Source: an uncultured Clostridia bacterium (lineage in GTDB: Bacteria; Bacillota; Clostridia; TANB77; CAG-508). Taken from it: a stretch of DNA of 12,389 nucleotides. Below are positions 1 to 6,950 of this stretch, piece after piece. The stretch is taken from NCBI GenBank assembly GCA_947630255.1, contig CANRGU010000031.1:1-12389 (forward strand), read 5' to 3'. Within the stretch, counting starts at the first letter, position 1, and each line of letters begins with the position of its first letter. The notes under the pieces were generated by a model. It worked only from the letters and a program-made list of their open reading frames with translations. It had not been told where the DNA came from and did no database searches. The translations under genes were made by a program, and so were the position numbers.

Positions 1-55
1 CCTTCCTATTTTATTTCGTAGTTGTTCTGAATACTAACTTAGCAAAATGCCTTCA

Positions 56-682
56 TTATAATTTTTCTATTTCTTCTTTTGTCAATCCTGTTATTTCTGA
101 AATTTCTTCTATTGACATGTTTTTTAGCTTTAATTTCTTGGCTATTTCTATGCCTTTTTCAATGTTTCCTTGTTTTTTCCCTTGCTCTATTCCTTGCTTT
201 ATTCCCTTTTCTTCTGCTGTTGCTAATTCTGATTCCCTATCTGCTATATATTTTTCTCTTAATTCTGCTATTCTTACTTTTTCTTTGTCCGCACTTATTT
301 CCTCTAATGCTTCGATTGCTTCTTTTATTTCTTCATCCTTCTCTGCCATCTTCTTTGTTTCCTCCCCTTCAGGATTTTCCAAAAATAATATCCACTTTTT
401 TAGCTCCCCTTCTTCTTTCTTTTCTTTTATCTTTGGTAATTCAATTATATGTATTTCTAAATCTTCTGTCAATACTATTTTTCCATTTTCTGTATTCATT
501 ATTTGCCATTTTGTATGCATTGGTAACTTTTCCAATTTTTTAATTTTGTAATCTAAAAATATTATTCCTACTTTATCTTCTACTTGTTCTCCCCATAAAT
601 ATGGTGTTTGTTCTAATTCTATTAGATAAAATATTCCTTTGAAAAAGCAAGGACAATTAAATAAATCGCCCTTGTTTGTATT
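56..682 (-). pseudogene. N-terminally truncated Rpn/PD-(D/E)XK nuclease-type transposase remnant
   Basis: The frame is open from 682 to a TAA at 56-58. It encodes the C-terminal part of the Rpn-like recombination-promoting nuclease / PD-(D/E)XK transposase family. Recognisable parts are the segment around HTKWQI, the stretch LTEDLEIHIIELPKIK, an acidic helical region, the glycine-spaced repeat GIKQGIEQGKKQG and a final ISEITGLTKEEIEKL helix typical of the family end. The N-terminal nuclease core with its catalytic acidic residues is missing: the frame is closed by a stop at 683-685, eight bases from the end of the BRO-N gene. The nearest possible starts (TTG at 535, ATG at 520) lie deep inside the domain. 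I infer a broken, probably inactive gene; family members normally run to about 280-330 residues. The family assignment is by recalled sequence resemblance. Confidence 0.7.
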
Positions 683-690
683 TTATATCA

Positions 691-1317
691 CTATTTTATT
701 TTTTGCAATAAAATTTCATCGTCCTTTTTCGACACCTTTTTATTATTATCTTTCAGTTCCTTTGTATTTTCTAGATATTTATAATTTAGAGCATTTTGTT
801 TTGTAATAACTGTTATTCCACTTTCTTTCCAAACATCAGTTAGTTTAAATCTATCTACTATTCCTGTTAATCTACTTTTTATCCATTTATCATCATATCC
901 ACGACTTCTATAATATTCAACTGCTCTTGTTACAGCAATTTCTGGATCAAATACTTCATCTATTCTTTCTTTTCCCATTTGAGCAAGCCATAATTTAAAA
1001 GGTTCTGCTTTTGGACTTGGTACAGATTCTATTAATCTTAAAATTCCCTTTGTATCTAATGTATCTGTATTATAAAATTTTCCATCTTTTGATTTTAATT
1101 TCAGTTGTCGACATTTTGTCGATAACTCGCTTTTTTCTTCTTCTGTCATTCTTTTCTTTAATCTATACCAATAATCTTTTGAATCGGTGCTCTCTGTCAA
1201 AGCGCCAATTACATCAACTACACTAAAATAGTATTCTTCTTTTTCAGCATCCCAGACACTTCTTATTTCTTTTCCTTCAAAAAGATTTGAAATTGCTTCT
1301 AATTTATTCTTTTCCAT
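691..1317 (-). CDS. BRO-N domain (phage antirepressor-type) protein with atypical C-terminus
   Basis: This 208-residue protein starts at an ATG with an AAAGGA-type ribosome binding site about 12 bases upstream. Residues about 15-110 match the BRO family N-terminal DNA-binding domain found in phage antirepressors: FSVVDVIGALTES, an YWYRLKKRM helix, STKCRQLKLKSKDGKFY, and RLIESVPSPKAEPFKLWLAQ. The region to about residue 165 (DPEIAVTRAVEYYRSRGYDDKW, split here as DPEIAVTRAVEYY and RSRGYDDKW) continues the usual middle part of chromosomal BRO-N proteins. From about residue 168 on, the sequence leaves the family pattern and ends early in a lysine-rich tail; full-length relatives are usually about 270-290 residues. 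The gene may therefore be truncated or fused to foreign sequence. It has its own promoter. A role in phage or mobile-element regulation is inferred from the family only. Confidence 0.75.
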   Translation of the reverse strand: MEKNKLEAISNLFEGKEIRSVWDAEKEEYYFSVVDVIGALTESTDSKDYWYRLKKRMTEEEKSELSTKCRQLKLKSKDGKFYNTDTLDTKGILRLIESVPSPKAEPFKLWLAQMGKERIDEVFDPEIAVTRAVEYYRSRGYDDKWIKSRLTGIVDRFKLTDVWKESGITVITKQNALNYKYLENTKELKDNNKKVSKKDDEILLQKIK

Positions 1318-1358
1318 TTATAAAATCAATCCTTTTTTAAATTTATTATTATGCTCAA

Positions 1359-1387
1359 ATTATAACAATTTTATTTCCTTTTTTCAA
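1359..1387 (-). promoter_or_regulatory. Sigma-A-type promoter of the BRO-N gene
   Basis: On the minus strand, TTGAAA (1387-1382) is followed by a 17-base spacer and a perfect TATAAT (1364-1359). The gene start is 41 bases downstream. It lies just inside the broken edge of the IS remnant, so the BRO-N gene is transcribed independently of topA. Confidence 0.75.
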
Positions 1388-1418
1388 TATAATTTTGGCA
1401 TTTTGATTGACTCTTTAA

Positions 1419-1500
1419 TTAAAATTCATTTGAATATTTGCTCATAAAAAATACACCTCCAAATGTTAGATTTTTTGTCTAACATTTGGGGTGCACTTCA
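1419..1500 (-). mobile_element. Solo left end of an IS3-family (IS150-type) element
   Basis: Read on the minus strand from 1500, the sequence begins TGAAGTGCACCCC. This resembles the IS150 terminal repeat (TGTACTGCACCC) in its TG start and TGCACCC core. There follow a long inverted repeat, a GGAGG ribosome binding site (1460-1456) and an ATG (1445-1443). The ATG opens MSKYSNEF, which looks like the beginning of an IS150-type OrfA protein, and a TAA then stops it at 1421-1419. No further transposase sequence and no right end are seen in the window, so this is a dead fragment. It begins 22 bases after the topA stop codon. The group assignment rests on recalled similarity of the terminus and of the first eight codons. 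Confidence 0.65.
1454..1493 (-). terminator. Strong hairpin in the IS end, probable topA terminator
   Basis: The arms 1454-1470 and 1478-1493 pair over 16 base pairs with a single bulged base (1458) around a 7-base loop. In the minus-strand transcript the hairpin is followed by TGTATTTTTT-like U-rich sequence (the U-run is at about 1451-1446). It lies 30 bases after the corrected topA stop. The hairpin belongs to the IS end, where such structures can shield the transposase start from outside transcription. Here it probably also terminates topA mRNA. Confidence 0.6.
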
Positions 1501-1522
1501 GTGACAAGCATATCTCTTTGTT

Positions 1523-3510
1523 TTATTTTTTACCTTCCTTTTTTGGTTTTGTCCATGAGATGTAATCGCAACCATTGTTTGGATTGTTTTCACATATATA
1601 GTAATTTCTTTTCTTTTTTGTTTTCCTTATTTGTACCTTTCCTCCGGCATTTTGGACATGGTACATCTATTGTTTCTATATATGGCTTTGCATTTTGGCA
1701 TTCTGGATATCCAGGGCATGCTAAAAATTTTCCGTATTTTCCATATTTTATTACCATCATCCTACCACATTTTTCACATGGCACATCTGATACTTCATAT
1801 TCTAATTTTACATGCTCTAGTTCTTTGTCTACTTTTTCTACTACCTTTTCAAATGGTCCATAGAACTCTGATATAACTTTTTTCCATTGTTCTTTTCCGC
1901 TCAGCTATTTTATCAAATTCCTCTTCCATTTGAGCAGTAAATTCAACATTTATTACATCTTTAAAGTTTTCTATTAATAGCTTATTTACTATTCTTCCTA
2001 AATCTGTTGGATGTAATTGTTTTTGAATTTTTTCAATGTATCTTCTTGCAAGTATTGTTGTAATTGTTGGAGAATAAGTACTTGGCCTTCCTATTCCTTT
2101 TTCTTCTAATGCTTTTACTAAACTTGCTTCTGTGTATCTTGGAGGTGGCTCAGTAAAGCTTTGTTTTGCATCTATCTTTTCTTTTACCAATTCTTGACCT
2201 GCCTTTAAATTTGGTAAATTTGCAAATTCTTCTTTTTGTTCATTATCTTCTGTTTCAACGTATAAAGTCATGAAACCTTTGAATTTTATTGTTTGACCAT
2301 TTGCTCTAAAGTTATATTTACCTGCATTTATTTTTACTGCTAAAGTATCATAAATTGCTGCAGACATTTGACTTGCAATAAATCTATTATATATTAATTT
2401 ATATAATTTATATTGGTCGTTCGTTAAACTTGATTTTACAGCATCTGGTACTAAATCTACATATGTTGGTCTAATTGCTTCGTGTGCATCTTGAGAATCT
2501 GCCTTAGTTTTATAATATCTATTCTCGTAGTATTCTTTTCCATATTCCGCTTCTATATATTTTTTTGCAGATGCCCTTGCTTCTTCGGATATTCTAGTAG
2601 AGTCAGTTCTCATGTATGTTATTAAACCTACTGTTCCTTTTCCCTCTATTTTTACACCTTCATATAACCCCTGTGCTACTTGCATTGTTTTCTTGATTGC
2701 AAAGTTTAATTTTCTTGATGCTTCTTGTTGCATTGTACTTGTTGTAAATGGTGGTGCAGGAGTTCTTTTCTTTTCTCCTTCTTTTACTTCATCTACTATA
2801 AATTTTGCATTTTCTAAATCTTTTAGTATAACGTCTACTTCTTCTTTAGAATGTATATCTAATTTTTTATTATCTTTGCCAAAGAATTTAGCTTCAAAAG
2901 TTTTTTTAGATTTTTGCGTTCTTAAATTAGCATATATATTCCAATATTCTTCTGGAATAAATTGTTCAATTTCTTCTTCTCTATCTACAATTAATTTAAC
3001 CGCTACTGACTGTACTCTTCCTGCTGATAAGCCTTTTTGTACTTTTTTCCATAGAACGGGACTTATTTTATATCCAACTATTCTATCAAGCACACGTCTT
3101 GCTTGCTGTGCATCTGTTAAATCCATATCTATTTGTCGTGGATTTTTTATAGCATTTTTTACAGCATCTTTTGTAATTTCATTAAATGTCACTCTACACA
3201 TTTTGCTGTCTTCAACACCTAATATATTTGCTAAATGCCATGCAATTGCTTCTCCCTCACGGTCAGGGTCAGTTGCAATATATACTTTTTTTGCATCTTT
3301 TGCTTCTTTTTTAAGTGTTTTTATTAAGTCACCTTTTCCCCTTATGTTTATATATTGTGGCTCAAAAGTTTTTGTATCAACGCCTAATTTTGATTTAGGT
3401 AAGTCTCTTATGTGCCCCATTGATGCAATAACTTTTGTGCTTCCTCCTAAAAATTTTTTTATTGTGTTTGCTTTAGCCGGAGATTCGACTATTATTAGTT
3501 TGTCTATCAT
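1523..3510 (-). CDS. topA: DNA topoisomerase I, needs two +1 frameshifts
   Basis: Type IA topoisomerase, which relaxes negative supercoils by breaking and rejoining one strand. With one C skipped at 1899 and one at 1646 the product is 661 residues, a normal length. The N-terminal TOPRIM domain shows IIVESPAKA (residues 6-14 of the corrected protein) and TDPDREGE (80-87). The catalytic tyrosine is in GLITYMRTDST (Tyr299). Two C-terminal zinc-finger repeats follow: CEKC...CPGYPEC, and CPKCGGK...CENNPNNGC. In the zero frame the protein would stop at 1849, before both fingers; after the first shift alone it would stop at 1590, inside the second. I chose the ATG at 3510, which has GGAG five bases upstream; an ATG at 3525 overlaps the glyA stop and lacks a good site. 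It is probably co-transcribed with glyA. Confidence 0.9.
1644..1646 (-). other. topA site 2: in-frame CGG with +1 frameshift
   Basis: In the minus-strand reading TGC CGG AGG AAA, the zero frame would give CRRKG and reach a TGA at 1592-1590. Skipping one C gives TGC GGA GGA AAG GTA, that is CGGKV, the expected zinc-finger sequence. From there the frame is open to a natural C-terminus (CENNPNNGCDYISWTKPKK) at 1523. The extra base is the C at 1646, or equally its neighbour at 1647. Confidence 0.85.
1897..1899 (-). other. topA site 1: in-frame CGG with +1 frameshift
   Basis: The minus strand reads GCT GAG CGG AAA AGA ACA. Skipping the C at 1899 gives GAG GGA AAA GAA CAA TGG, that is AEGKEQWKK, which fits the conserved TopA sequence here. 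The zero frame ends at a TGA (1851-1849) 16 codons later. Confidence 0.85.
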
Positions 3511-3521
3511 TTTTTCTCCTC

Positions 3522-4761
3522 TCATTCATATAATGGATATTTTGAGCAAATTTCTGCTACCTTACTTCTTATTTCTTCTTTTTTGTCTTCATAGCTTTCT
3601 ACTGTTTCATTTATAAGATTTGCTATTTTTACCATTTCTTCTTCTTTAAATCCTCTTGTTGTTACTGCTGGTGTTCCTATTCTTATACCACTTGTAATTG
3701 AAGGCTTTTCTGTATCAAATGGTACTGCATTTTTGTTTACAGTTATTCCTACATCATCTAATCTTGTTTCCAATTCTTTTCCTGTTATTCCTTTATTTCT
3801 TAAATCTATAAGTATTAAATGATTATCTGTTCCTCCTGATACCAAATTAAATCCTAGTTTTAATAATTCTTCTGATAATACTTTTGCATTTTTTACTATT
3901 TGTTTTTGATATTCTTTAAATTCTGGTTTTAATGCCTCTCCAAAGCATACAGCTTTTGCAGCAATTGTATGCATTAATGGCCCACCCTGTATTCCTGGGA
4001 ATACTGCCTTATCTATAGCCTTTCCATATTTTTCTCTGCAAAGTATTAATCCTCCTCTTGGTCCACGAAGTGTTTTATGTGTTGTTGTTGTTACTATATC
4101 TGCATATTTTACAGGATTTTGATGAAGGCCTGCTGCAACAAGTCCTGCAATGTGTGCCATATCTACCATAAATATACTATTTGTTTTATCTGCAATTTCT
4201 CTTATTCTTTTAAAGTCTATTTCCCTTGGATAGGCACTTGCACCTGCTAAAATTATTTTAGGTTTGTTTTCTATAGCTAATTTTTCTAATTCGTCATAAT
4301 TTATTCTTCCTGTTTCTTCATCTACTCCATAAGGAATAAAATTATATAATTTTCCTGAAAAATTAACTGGACTTCCATGTGTTAGATGTCCACCATGCGC
4401 TAAATTCATTCCAAGAACTGTATCACCTGGTTCTAAAACAGCAAAATATACAGCCATATTAGCTTGTGCACCTGAGTGTGGTTGAACATTTGCATATTCT
4501 GCCCCAAAAAGCTTTTTTACTCTTTCTATTGCTAAATTTTCTACTACATCTACGTATTCGCATCCTCCATAATATCTATGTGCTGGATACCCTTCTGCAT
4601 ATTTATTTGTCATATAACTTCCGCATTGCTTCCATTACGCTATTGCTTACAAAGTTTTCAGACGCTATTAATTCTATTTTATTACGCTGTCTATTTAACT
4701 CTTTTTGAATCTCATCGTAAATTTCTTTATCTGTATTTTTTAAATTATTAAAACTTGGCAT
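3522..4761 (-). CDS. glyA: Serine hydroxymethyltransferase, needs one +1 frameshift
   Basis: Pyridoxal-phosphate enzyme that interconverts serine and glycine and loads tetrahydrofolate with one-carbon units. Skipping one C at 4623 gives 412 residues, the usual length. Motifs are IELIASENFVS near residue 30, the corrected MEAMGSYMTNKYAEG (43-57), RYYGGCEYVD, HGGHLTHG, and TTTTHKTLRGPRGG with the PLP lysine at Lys229, the same number as in E. coli. The ATG at 4761 has AGAGGTG eight bases upstream; a start further upstream would give a non-family N-terminus. Without a frameshift only a 52-residue fragment ending at 4603 is made. Its TGA overlaps a minor topA ATG, which suggests a glyA-topA operon from the promoter at 4793-4821. 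Confidence 0.9.
4621..4623 (-). other. glyA site: in-frame CGG with +1 frameshift
   Basis: The minus strand reads GAA GCA ATG CGG AAG TTA, stopping at a TAA (4605-4603). Skipping the C at 4623 gives ATG GGA AGT TAT ATG, that is MGSYM, followed by TNKYAEGYP: the invariant GlyA sequence. The nine bases GCAATGCGG are the same as at the plsX site. Confidence 0.87.
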
Positions 4762-4792
4762 ATAAAACACCTCTTTAACTTTATTTAGTAGC

Positions 4793-4821
4793 ATTATATA
4801 CTAAATAAATTGTCCTGTAAA
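4793..4821 (-). promoter_or_regulatory. Promoter of glyA-topA
   Basis: On the minus strand TTTACA (4821-4816), a 17-base spacer and TATAAT (4798-4793) lie 31 bases before the glyA ATG. It follows directly after the terminator of the upstream gene. No glycine-riboswitch-like leader fits in the short 5' untranslated region. Confidence 0.75.
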
Positions 4822-4855
4822 TAAAATAGAAAAATTTTAATCATATAAATTACAA

Positions 4856-4887
4856 TTTAAAAAGGAATTGAATTTCAATTCCCCTTT
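4856..4887 (-). terminator. Terminator of the DUF6514-like gene
   Basis: On the minus strand AAAGGGGAATTG pairs with CAATTCCTTTTT around a short AAATT loop, and the 3' arm ends in a U-run. It lies about 13 bases after the TGA of the preceding gene and before the glyA promoter. Confidence 0.75.
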
Positions 4888-4899
4888 CTTTAATACAAC

Positions 4900-5211
4900 T
4901 CAATTTGCTTTTAATAAATCCTCTAATACATCATCCAAACCTATTGGAGTTACTTTGTATTTCTTTAATGTATTAATTATTTCGATTACTTTATCTGAAC
5001 TATTACTAATGCTTCTTACATTATTACTTTCTTCTGTAATAACATCACTTATATATTCTTTTTTCAGTATTTCTATTCCATATTCTATTTTATCATCTGT
5101 ATTACTCCTTGTACTGTAATATTCTAATTCTACTCTATGATTAGCGTTTGTTTCTTTCAAATCATTTTCATCAAAATAAGTCATACCATAGTAAGTCTTA
5201 GAATTATCCAA
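4900..5211 (-). CDS. DUF6514-like small protein, function unknown
   Basis: A 103-residue soluble acidic protein with no signal peptide and no membrane segment. Its pattern recalls the clostridial DUF6514 family: HRVELEYYSTRS, then YGIEILKK, a variable middle, and a C-terminal KYKVTPIGLDDVLEDLL. The assignment is from memory of the family and is moderate. The start is a TTG at 5211, chosen because AAAGGAG lies exactly eight bases upstream (5226-5220); the next in-frame ATG would remove nine residues and has no such site. The gene has its own promoter and terminator and is therefore a single-gene unit between acpP and glyA. The function is not known from the sequence. Confidence 0.65.
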   Translation of the reverse strand: MDNSKTYYGMTYFDENDLKETNANHRVELEYYSTRSNTDDKIEYGIEILKKEYISDVITEESNNVRSISNSSDKVIEIINTLKKYKVTPIGLDDVLEDLLKAN

Positions 5212-5261
5212 ACTTGTCTCTCCTTTCTCTTGTATTATGCAATATTTATCACACGTTCTCC

Positions 5262-5290
5262 AATATACTATAAACTTAAATAAATTACAA
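5262..5290 (-). promoter_or_regulatory. Promoter of the DUF6514-like gene
   Basis: On the minus strand TTGTAA (5290-5285), 17 bases, TATATT (5267-5262). It lies 35 bases before the ribosome binding site. The AT-rich stretch between it and the acpP terminator (5291-5413) shows nothing else I can support. Confidence 0.55.
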
Positions 5291-5413
5291 TAAAAATTAA
5301 TCGCAGTAAATTCCTAATTTTACTCATATTCGACATTATCTTTTAATTAATTTCAATATTTTTTATTTTATTTGACTTCTGTTATAAAAATTTAATATTA
5401 CTGTAACAGATAC

Positions 5414-5443
5414 GAAAAAAGAAGATCAAAAAGATCTTCTCGT
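5414..5443 (-). terminator. Terminator of acpP
   Basis: The arms GAAGATC (5421-5427) and GATCTTC (5433-5439) pair around a 5-base loop. In the minus-strand transcript the second arm runs into six U residues. It lies about 20 bases after the acpP stop codon. Confidence 0.85.
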
Positions 5444-5461
5444 TTTCAATAAGTTTATGAT

Positions 5462-5701
5462 CTATATATTATCTTTTATGTAGTCTACTACGTCATTTAC
5501 AGTAACAACTTTTTCTGCATCACTGTCTGGAATTTCTAAATCAAATTCTTCTTCAATTGCCATTATTAATTCAACTATATCTAAAGAGTCTGCTCCTAAA
5601 TCATCTATAAAAGATGCCTCTGGTGCTACAGCTGTTTCAGCTACTCCTAATTGTTCTACTATAATTTCTTTTACTTTATCGTAAATTTCTTCTGAACTCA
5701 T
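5462..5701 (-). CDS. acpP: Acyl carrier protein
   Basis: A 79-residue acidic carrier protein that holds growing acyl chains during fatty acid synthesis. The phosphopantetheine attachment site is Ser39 in LGADSLDIVELIMAIEEEF, the classic ACP helix II motif. Length and acidity are normal. The ATG at 5701 has AAGGAGGTG about 11 bases upstream. It follows plsX by only 81 bases with no terminator between, so it can be read through from plsX as well as from its own promoter. This makes sense because PlsX acts on acyl-ACP. There are no CGG codons in it. Confidence 0.97.
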   Translation of the reverse strand: MSSEEIYDKVKEIIVEQLGVAETAVAPEASFIDDLGADSLDIVELIMAIEEEFDLEIPDSDAEKVVTVNDVVDYIKDNI

Positions 5702-5745
5702 AGGTATATTTACACCTCCTTAATTATTTTTATCTGTTATTTAAG

Positions 5746-5774
5746 ATATTATATTGTTTATAAAATATTGTCAA
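5746..5774 (-). promoter_or_regulatory. Promoter of acpP
   Basis: On the minus strand a perfect TTGACA (5774-5769) is followed by 17 bases and TAATAT (5751-5746), within TATAATAT. It starts eight bases after the plsX stop codon, giving acpP extra expression over plsX. Confidence 0.75.
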
Positions 5775-5782
5775 TAGTTTTT

Positions 5783-6812
5783 TTAATTTTTTTGCAATTT
5801 TTCAAATTCTTCTTTTAATATATCTACTGCTTTACTCTCTGCAAATTTTTCTGCTTGCTTAATTGTGAAGTAAAATAGATATTCGTCACTACTTCCATGA
5901 GCCTTTACTACTGGTTTTTTTACACCTAAAAATAATGCTCCACCATATTCTTTATAGTCCATTGTTTTTGTAAATCTTTTAATTCCTGGTAAAGCAGGAA
6001 TACAAGCAATAGTGCTTAATAAATTCTTTTTTAAGCTTTCTGTAAGTGACCTTTTTACAAGCTTTCCAAGTCCTTCTACAGTTTTTAAGAATATATTTCC
6101 AGTAAATCCATCTGTAACTACTGCATCAATTTCACCAGAAAAAGCTTCTCTTCCTTCTACATTTCCTGCAAAATTAATATTATATTCTTCAGCTTTTTCC
6201 TTTAAAAGTTTATAGCTTTCTTTCATTAAGTCATTTCCTTTTGTTTCTTCAGTTCCTATGTTTAATAATCCTATAACTGGTTTTTCGATATTATATATAT
6301 TTCTTAAATATATATTTGCAAATTCAGCAAATTGTAATAAATTAATAGGTTTACAATTTGTATTTGCACCTGCATCAATAAGCATTAATCCCTTTTTATA
6401 TGAAGGAAGCATTGGCGCTATTGCAGGTCTATCTACTCCCTTTATTCTTCCAACAAGTAAAGTAGCTCCTGTTAGGAGAGCCCCTGAATTTCCTGCTGAA
6501 ATAAATACATCTCCTTCATCTTGTTTTAATAAATTAAAGCCTACAACCATCGAAGAATCTTTTTTTTGCCTTATTGCTTGTGTTGGAATGTCTTCCATTT
6601 CAATTGTTTCTGTACAATTATGTATTTTTAATCTGTCTGATATTTCTGATACATCATCTTTTTTATATATTTCTTTTATTTTTTGTTTTATTATTTTTTC
6701 ATTTCCTATTAGAATAATTTCAGACTTTATCTCTTTAACTGCTCTTATAGCACCTCTTATGGTAGCATCTGGCGCATTGTCACCACCGCATTGCATCTAA
6801 TAAAATTCTCAT
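5783..6812 (-). CDS. plsX: Phosphate acyltransferase PlsX, needs one +1 frameshift
   Basis: PlsX converts acyl-ACP to acyl-phosphate, the first step of phospholipid synthesis through PlsY in Firmicutes. The true start is the ATG at 6812 with AGGAAGG about six bases upstream. From there the zero frame reads MRILLDAM, CGG, TGG and stops at a TGA (6782-6780). Skipping the C at 6788 gives DAMGGDNAPDA, the hallmark N-terminus of PlsX, and 342 residues in all, normal for the family. Other family stretches are AIRQKKDSSMVVG, ISAGNSGALL, LIDAGANTNCKP, VVTDGFTGNIFLKT and GGALFLGV. An ATG at 6796 is in the downstream frame but cuts off the conserved beta strand and has no ribosome binding site. Its neighbour is acpP, the source of its substrate. 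Confidence 0.92.
6786..6788 (-). other. plsX site: in-frame CGG with +1 frameshift at codon 9
   Basis: The minus strand reads GAT GCA ATG CGG TGG TGA. Skipping the C at 6788 gives ATG GGT GGT GAC AAT, that is MGGDN. CGG is the ninth codon, with the zero-frame stop two codons later, so nearly the whole enzyme depends on the shift. Confidence 0.87.
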
Positions 6813-6851
6813 TCTAAACCTTCCTCTAATATAAAGTATATTTTTTATTTA

Positions 6852-6884
6852 TCTATTTTATTATTTAATTATAAAAAAAGCAAT
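6852..6884 (-). promoter_or_regulatory. Possible promoter of plsX
   Basis: On the minus strand TTGCTT is followed by 17 bases and TAAAAT, about 40 bases upstream of the plsX ATG and after the lipoprotein terminator. The region is nearly pure A/T, so other choices are possible. Confidence 0.4.
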
Positions 6885-6887
6885 ACC

Positions 6888-6930
6888 TATTAATAAAAAA
6901 TAAAATAGAAGTTATTGAACTTCTATTTTA
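6888..6930 (-). terminator. Terminator of the lipoprotein gene
   Basis: Perfect 13-base-pair arms (6901-6913 and 6918-6930) surround a 4-base loop, followed in the minus-strand transcript by a U-rich tail. It lies 21 bases after the stop codon. Confidence 0.85.
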
Positions 6931-6950
6931 TAAATATTCGATATCATATT

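Noticed and set aside
121..360. Repetitive TTCCTTG/TTTC-type sequence as a CRISPR or tandem repeat
   Set aside because: It encodes the glycine-spaced repeat and charged helices of the Rpn-family C-terminus. There are no regular repeat-spacer units.
79..551. Two hydrophobic plus-strand frames opposite the Rpn remnant
   Set aside because: Their leucine/phenylalanine/serine-rich composition is only the reverse reading of lysine- and glutamate-rich coding sequence.
2612..3616. Long open frame on the plus strand opposite topA
   Set aside because: It is the complement of a well-supported gene, has no recognisable domain and no ribosome binding site, and is typical of antisense frames in AT-rich DNA.
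4762..4900. Glycine riboswitch or T-box upstream of glyA
   Set aside because: Only about 30 bases lie between the -10 box and the start codon, and the rest is explained by a terminator and promoter. There is no room for either element.
1644..6788. plsX, glyA and topA as true pseudogenes
   Set aside because: Each has a single-base disruption of the same kind, with full, family-typical coding sense on both sides, intact starts, promoters and stops. Simultaneous loss of three core genes in 5 kb is not credible.
6258..6800. Plus-strand open frame opposite plsX
   Set aside because: It overlaps conserved PlsX sequence entirely and shows no family resemblance.
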